Below, piece after piece: positions 58,201 to 64,000 of a stretch of 64,000 bases of DNA (position 1 is its first letter; every line of letters begins with the position of its first letter). The stretch covers positions 1,881,149-1,945,148 of the forward strand of contig JBCAML010000004.1 in NCBI GenBank assembly GCA_038503075.1, written 5' to 3'. The position numbers and the translations under genes were made by a program. Below the pieces are notes generated by a model that did no database searches, had not been told where the DNA came from, and saw nothing but the letters and a program-made list of their open reading frames with translations. This DNA comes from Gyromitra esculenta (taxonomy: Eukaryota; Ascomycota; Pezizomycetes; Pezizales; Discinaceae).

Positions 58201-61043
58201 GAAAGCAGTCGAGCCAAAAGACTTCGTTGAAGCCATAACAGACTACGAAGGAGAACAGATCGACATTGCTATTCAAATGGACGTGGACGAATTTTTCAAC
58301 CTTATATTTGATAGACTGGAGGGTCAAATGCCATCAATGGAACTTAAATCGTCTTTCCGATCACACTATGGTGGACAATTGGTTCAACAAGTAAAATCGA
58401 ACGAATGTTCCCATATTTCAGAGCGCACAGAACCATTTTCTGCGATTCAATGCGATATCAAAGGAAAATCAACCCTTCAAGAGAGTTTAAAAGCATACGT
58501 TGAAGGAGAAATTATGGATGGTGGTTCGTATTGCTTATTTTATTTAAAAGTCGAGTATTAAAGGTTGACACTAAATTGCTTTAACAGACAATAAATACTC
58601 CTGCACAACATGCGACAGACATGTTGATGCTGTCAAGAGGTAACTGAAATCATACTCCTTTAATATGCAGAAACTCACTTTTTAATTGTTGGTGCTTTCA
58701 GAACATGTCTCAAGGACATCCCAGATCATCTTATCTTTCACTTGAAAAGATTCGAGTTTGATCTACAAACCATGCATCGAAGTAAAATCAACGACTGCTT
58801 CGAATTTCCGACTTCCATTGACATGAGGCCATATACAATGGAACATCTTGGTGGAGGTGAGAGTAATTGCGTCAAGTCATCAGTAGATATGTTCGAATTG
58901 GTTGGTGTTCTAGTGCACAGTGGCACCGCTGAATCTGGGCATTACTACTCGTATATCAGGAACCGTCTTTCGTTATCAGGGTCGCCAGAATGGTTTGAAT
59001 TCAACGATTCTGAGGTCTCGTCCTTCGATCCTTCAACAATTCCTGCTGCTTGTTATGGCGGTACTGATGGCGTTACGAGAGACGCAATGGGGCAAACTTA
59101 TACCTTGAGCAAGCCGTATAGTGCTTATATGCTTTTTTATGAACGTTCATCGTTATTGAGCTCGTCAACGCCAAGTCAAGGAACAGGTTTTTCTCGAACG
59201 AAGCTCCCCATACCGCGGGATCTCGAGATCGAAATACATAGGGAAAATGAGTATTTTATCCGAAAGTATTGTATGTTCGACAACAATCACATCGAGTTCA
59301 TTAGGAAGTTACTAGATCAGCAGCATCGTTTAATTAAACATACGACTCATCTCGACCATACTTACGAGAAAAGGGCACTATTACTTGGATTAGACACATT
59401 GGAACAGATTGCTACGAGATTCAAGGATTCTACAGAAGGGGAGGCGCTTTTTAATGTTTTGAACGCCTACCTAATACAGTGTCCTGAATGCTGCCTAGAA
59501 TTCTTCGATTGGCTTTGTGAAAAGGAAGATGCGATCACCAATCTTCTAGTTTGCAATCCTTACGCTAAGGCACGGGGAAATTTCATGAGACTAGTGATGT
59601 TTGCACTTACTCAGGTTAGACGAAAACGGCCAGACCTTTATGGGCCCACCAGTGAGAACGACTCTGGTGACCACGAGATTGGATATCAGGAAACCGTACT
59701 ATACAGGCTTTGTAATTCTTTGATGCGCTCATGGAACGGCTTACAATGGTCTATTAAGACTTGGAACGACTACTTCAGTCTACTGGCGAGTATATCGGCG
59801 TTGGGAGACCTCGAGAAAGTGGTTATGCTGGATCTAGGATTTCTAAGAAAAACAATGGAACTCTTGTTAATGGATCACCTACAGGCGCCAAGGAAATTAG
59901 AGTACCTATTTGATAACTTCGCAAAGATCTGGACGAAACGCCGGCCACCACTCGGGAATTTAGGGGCAGTGATCGGTGGATTGATGAGTCTCTGCGATCC
60001 AAGTCTGAGACCATGCAGAGACGATGAAAGCCGAGCACATCTCCTCCGCCGCCATCCGAAATTCCCTTTGACTAATACAGAATATGACTTCTTCACCTTC
60101 TCTCACAAGAATCAGTTGGCGATATTGACAAGGCTACTTGAATCTCAGGCCACAACGGAAAGTATGGGGCTTCTGGTCGCACACATCGTCAAATCCGAAG
60201 CCGCACCCGTAGAAGGACCTCTCCTTGAACAGATAAAGACTACATTAATCTCTGGAGTACCTGTGGACCCCGCACAAGACGCCGAGCCTTTTCTCATGTG
60301 TCTTCTATATTTTATCTCAGCGACAAAATCACCGAACTATGTTAAGGAAATTCTACGGAGAGTAGCAGATGAGGTTCCCACAATCGGTACCGATGGGGGG
60401 CTAGAACATTTGCACTTTTTCGAGGAACTATCTAGCCTCAGGAACCCTAATCTAAAGCAAAACTTAATCAAATGGCGTATGATTGAATTTGTGGGGCTTT
60501 GGGCGCCGCCTTTGTTGACATACTGCGATGGAACCGTACGAGACAAGGCTGAGAGACTTCTTGATGAGATACTATTTGACACCCTTCAGGATGGAGGTGA
60601 TCGTCCAAGGGCGCGAAAGGGCGTTGAGGACCTGATGAATGGATGTTTTGCGTTTATTGAGTCAAGATTTCCCAGAACGCGGCAACCTTGCGACGAAAAG
60701 ACGTTCGAGAATGTTCTCAGGGTTCTCGAAAAGTGTGGCGAATATCAAGAGGATGAGGAGACCTTTAGGGCGAGAACTGATGGTAAGTGCCACTCAATCA
60801 CTCTAGTCATGAAACTTCACCATCAAACGTTTACTAATAACTTTCTCAGGACTGAGATTGTTAATTGAAAAGATCATTCTTGAAGAAGAGGATGCTGATC
60901 TAGCCTCCGGTAAGACCGAATGGTCCTCTCGTGCGCGACACGACTGACCCAAGCGCTTTTCTGAAGATGAATGGGGTGGCTCTGATATTGGAAGCGATAC
61001 GCACGAGATGGAAGTGCAACTCGACGAATACAACAGTACCTAG
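52239..61043 (+). CDS. Giant USP-family ubiquitin C-terminal hydrolase (USP9X/USP34-like)
   Basis: About 20 exons: 52239..53161, 53231..54551, 54611..54872, 54923..55254, 55304..55432, 55491..55622, 55673..56026, 56083..56403, 56461..56622, 56672..56825, 56874..57183, 57233..57361, 57408..57498, 57561..57664, 57705..57910, (58020)..58520, 58588..58639, 58702..60782, 60850..60909, 60967..61043; roughly 2570-2590 aa. An acidic N-terminus and long helical-repeat region precede a ubiquitin-like stretch (TFKIGNLDTGQDLHDRI, exon 8). The catalytic domain has the Cys box GLQNMSNTCYLNSLMTQLF, a CTTC zinc pair, HLKRFEFDLQ and the His box HSGTAESGHYYSYI. Family role: removal of ubiquitin from substrates. 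Exon 4 ends at a GC donor. The junction before the Cys box is unresolved (58020 or an earlier acceptor). The C-terminus is acidic. Confidence 0.88.
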
Positions 61044-62103
61044 TAGCGAAGAGTCAGAGAGGATGTTCTTTGGTCGGGAGTTGGTCTTTGGATTAGATTT
61101 TGTTACAAATGGGGCGTTTATCTTCTTAGGGGCATCGGTTCCTTTGGTATGATATTAAAGAGTGGAGGTGGGTGTAAACCTGTGTAGGCTTCTTTTCACT
61201 TTTCACCTTTCATATGTCTACGAGAATTAAATTGGGGTAAATGAGGTCTTGGGGGGAAAACAGTTGACGGCTTTTATTGGCAGTGAGTGTTTGAGATTTT
61301 TTGCTCTTTTCCTTTTGCCACTCTTTTCTTGAATTTCTCAGTTTTTCTACCTTTTCTCTGGGTTTCTAGAGCTTTGCTTGTGTGGGTACGTCCACCGCCA
61401 GTGGCTTTTTCCCTTATTCACCCCGCTACCCTTTACTGGTTGACGGGGCTTGAAGAAAGTTGGTTTGTAGAAACCTCTTGGATCGATCACAACCATTTAG
61501 ATATTTCCTCAAAGGCTATATCATCTCGCCCAGTGATCACTCAGACTCCCGAGTGATTTTGAATGATGCAATTGATCCATAACTACTACATACATACTGC
61601 ATGCGAACTCAAGCTCCAATCCATCCCTCAAAAGCAGCTCGAACGAGAAGCAATATTTCTAATGCCGTATTTTTATATTCAAGCCAACGGCAATGTCCAT
61701 ACCCTTTTGTCGATGACAGCATACACTCGCACCCATCATCTGATTCCATCCTTCACGAAGCCCCTCTCGCCTTAAGATGACAGAATCCTGCTATAGGAAT
61801 TCCTAACTACCCGCAAGGAAGAGTCGGCCGTGTCATGCTCAAAACGCACAACACTTTTTCATACTAAAAATCTGACCCACGCAAGACCACCCAGACCCAC
61901 GCATCATGGCCAGCAACAGCAGTAGTCGGTCGTTTCATCATACGCATTCCGGCGTCCGAAAAAACTTCCTATCTTATAGGAAAAAAGAGATGAACATGAA
62001 AAAAGGTTCCAAACCAGGACACATGAAAGGGAGCCGAAGCGAAAAGAGAGAAAGGATGAAAGAGAGAGGAAATGAAAACTGTAGGACGAAAGGAAAGAAA
62101 AAT
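61044..62103. other. 3' flanks of convergent USP and PKA-C genes
   Basis: About 1.1 kb without a supported gene. The ORF 61287..61556 begins with a hydrophobic stretch but lies in T-rich 3' UTR sequence. The ORF 61906..62196 runs antisense into the last exon of PKA-C. Confidence 0.4.
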
Positions 62104-63785
62104 TCAGAACTCCTCAAACAGATGCCCGTATTGATCGAAGCTATCGCCCACCCCGTACTCTTCCTGCTCTTCAGGATATCGATCAAACTGACTTGAGTCA
62201 CCGACACCCCCCCTAACCGGCGGTACGTAAGGCGCTTCGATATCTTTCCTCGCAAGGCGCTCCCAGTTGACCTCCGCAAACCATTGATGTTGCTTGATAT
62301 CGTTGCTCCCATGAAGCAAATTACCCAACCGCTTCGTTAAATCGGGAGTTATCAATTGTTCGAGGAGATGTTGGGCGTCTGGATGGATGTAGGGTGGATA
62401 CTTGACACGGCCTTTAAGAATGTTTTCGTAGATCTTCATGGGGCTCCCGCCATCCCAGAAGGGAGTGTAGCCGCAGAGCATCTCGAAAATCAGAATACCC
62501 AATGACCACCTGTTTTTGTAATTCTGTCAATTACTACCACCTAATAATTAAACAGAAGTTGAGATGAAAGTGCTAGCTGAAGAAAGAAAGACCAACTCGA
62601 AGATACTCACCAATCTACGGATTTGTTGTATCCCTTTGATGAAACAACTTCAGGTGCCAGATAGTCCGGAGTGCCACATAATGTCCATGTGATGTCCGGA
62701 ACCTCTTTCGCAAACCCAAAATCTGTTATCTTTAAGTGACCATGCCTATCTAAAAGCAGGTTCTCGGGCTTAAGATCTCTATAGATGATATGGTGAGAGT
62801 GTAAATAGTCGAGGGCAAGCGCAACTTCAGCAGCATAGAACTTTGCCACGGGGTTTGGGAATCGCTACAGTGCGGTAGGAGAGACCTTGAGCATATTCCT
62901 CCGAGTCAATTGGATCGAGGACGCATGGCATACCTGGGATTTCCGCAACAGACTGAAGAGCTCTCCTCCCTCGATAAAATCCATCACCATGTAAAGGTTC
63001 TTATTGTCTTGAAAAGTCCCCCATAGCGTTATCAAGAAAGGGTGTTTAACCTTCTGCAGCATCCGTCTTTCATCGTTTGTATGTTCCACCTGCTTCATTT
63101 TAACGACCTGTGCCTTCTTCAGCACCTTTACGGCATAAAACCGAAGGTTATGACGTGATTGGACCAGGTGAACCCGACCAAAGCTCCCTGTTCCCAAGGT
63201 TCTCTGGATAGAGAAATCGCCTAACGAGTACTTTCCCTTGGTTGATCGCACGGCGGCAGCTTGTTGTAGCTGTTCATCCGGTTTTCGCTCCTGTGATACA
63301 GCGCCGCCCACATTGGCCTCTGTGCTTTGTGATTGAATCATTTCAGAATGTGCGGGAGCGTTCTGCGATGATGAGTTATTATCATATGGCCTTGCATAAT
63401 CGCCGGGTTGTGGAGGGTTTATGATGCTGTTGATGTTGCTTTGGTGAGGCTGGTTCTGATGCTGTTGCTGGGAGGCATGGGAGTGGGGATACTGCTGCTG
63501 ATGTTCCGGTATCATTGGCCGATGATCTGAAACCAGCGCCATGGGTTCAACGGGAGCTGGAGCTGATGGAACTGACGGTTTTGAAGGCGGAGCAGTAGAA
63601 GTCGAAGATTGGGACGCAGTCGAGTGCTTATTTAGTGAGTTGTGGTGGGAGACTGTTGGAGTAGCAGTCGTGAAGGTCGGGGTGGGCGGCTCTGATTCTC
63701 GAAATTCGGACTGGGAGCTATCCTTTCTCGCCTGCAACGAATCTTTGTCTTTCTTCTTCTTCTTGAGAAACCCGAGAGTCGGCAT
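62104..63785 (-). CDS. pkaC: cAMP-dependent protein kinase catalytic subunit
   Basis: Three exons: 63785..62934, 62864..62611, 62509..62104 (503 aa). ATG at 63785 gives [16 protein letters not shown], typical of filamentous fungal PKA-C; the TTG two codons upstream is not used. A long Gln/Pro/Ser-rich N-terminal extension (to about residue 188) precedes the kinase domain: GTGSFG (198-203), [18 protein letters not shown] (catalytic D314), [22 protein letters not shown] (activation-loop T345), [14 protein letters not shown] across the second junction, then TKRLGNL. The protein ends in FEEF, the AGC-kinase hydrophobic motif at the extreme C-terminus that is diagnostic of PKA. It phosphorylates RRxS/T targets when cAMP releases the regulatory subunit, controlling growth, morphogenesis and nutrient sensing. 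It appears intact. Confidence 0.95.
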
Positions 63786-64000
63786 GCGCAAGATAGCCGG
63801 AAATATGTTTGAGAGAAGAGGGCTCCTGCTGTGGCCTCCTCCAATCCCTTTGTCTGTTTCAAGCAGCCTGCTTTCGCTTCGGCAGCAGATCCCAAAGGGC
63901 CCGAGAGAATAAACTACGGAAAAATAGCGACGGCGGTAGTATGGAAGAGTATAGGTACGTAGAGCTTCAATTACCTATTTCCCCTCCTGCTATCGTTACT
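63786..64000. promoter_or_regulatory. 5' region of PKA-C
   Basis: Only 215 bp upstream of the minus-strand start are present. They probably contain part of the 5' UTR and promoter. No upstream gene can be identified. Confidence 0.3.

Noticed and set aside
1..64000. Search for tRNA, rRNA, CRISPR arrays, telomere arrays and transposase genes
   Set aside because: No convincing B-box/anticodon arrangement, repeat-spacer array, telomeric tandem or transposase ORF was seen by eye; small RNA genes could still be missed.

Overview
This window is nuclear DNA of a filamentous ascomycete (Pezizomycotina). It carries BUD4, OMA1, LMBD1, V-ATPase subunit H, POP3 and MRH4 homologues. Introns are mostly 40-80 bp, usually with a CTAAC/CTAAT branch site. 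Intron density is high: about 19 in the ubiquitin protease, 9 in OMA1, 7 in BUD4 and 6 in the scaffold gene. Together with long intergenic stretches and an F-box/ankyrin gene, this hints at an early-diverging class such as Pezizomycetes or Orbiliomycetes; that placement is inference only. Gene models were built by hand from reading frame, splice signals and remembered family motifs. All coding exons of the major models keep phase, except where stated.

Layout. 1-0.9 kb: 3' part of an MBOAT acyltransferase (DGAT1/ARE type, +). 1.9-2.5 kb: small secreted Cys protein (+). 3.2-4.8 kb: OMA1 mitochondrial metalloprotease (-). 5.6-9.5 kb: protein with RING-H2, Arg/Glu repeat, PH and vWA domains, the architecture of the yeast pheromone scaffolds Far1/Ste5 (-). 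9.6-25.3 kb: gene-poor, accessory-looking region with a frameshifted beta-propeller phytase relic, an F-box/ankyrin gene that has an in-frame TGA or a small intron, an inverted-repeat element and a cluster of TACATGTA palindromes. 25.4-31.3 kb: BEM2-type RhoGAP (+). 32.0-33.1 kb: NHP10-like HMG-box protein (+). 33.5-35.1 kb: VMA13 (+). 37.5-39.5 kb: LMBD1 (-), divergent from ribosomal protein eS27 (+, 40.0-40.5 kb). 41.2-41.6 kb: two adjacent TA-flanked MITE-like elements. 42.3-44.2 kb: MRH4 helicase (-), divergent from BUD4 (+, 45.1-49.7 kb). 50.4-51.3 kb: POP3 (-), divergent from a giant USP-family ubiquitin protease (+, 52.2-61.0 kb). 62.1-63.8 kb: PKA catalytic subunit (-).

Several genes fit polarity and signalling: a Far1/Ste5-type scaffold (pheromone MAPK/Cdc42), a BEM2-type RhoGAP, BUD4 (septation and axial landmark) and PKA-C. 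They are not arranged as a cluster, and I see no evidence of a biosynthetic cluster, CRISPR array, rRNA or tRNA gene. The most unusual points are the scaffold gene, the phytase relic, the paired MITE-like elements, the over-represented intergenic TACATGTA octamer, a 21-nt microexon in OMA1 and a GC-AG intron in the ubiquitin protease.
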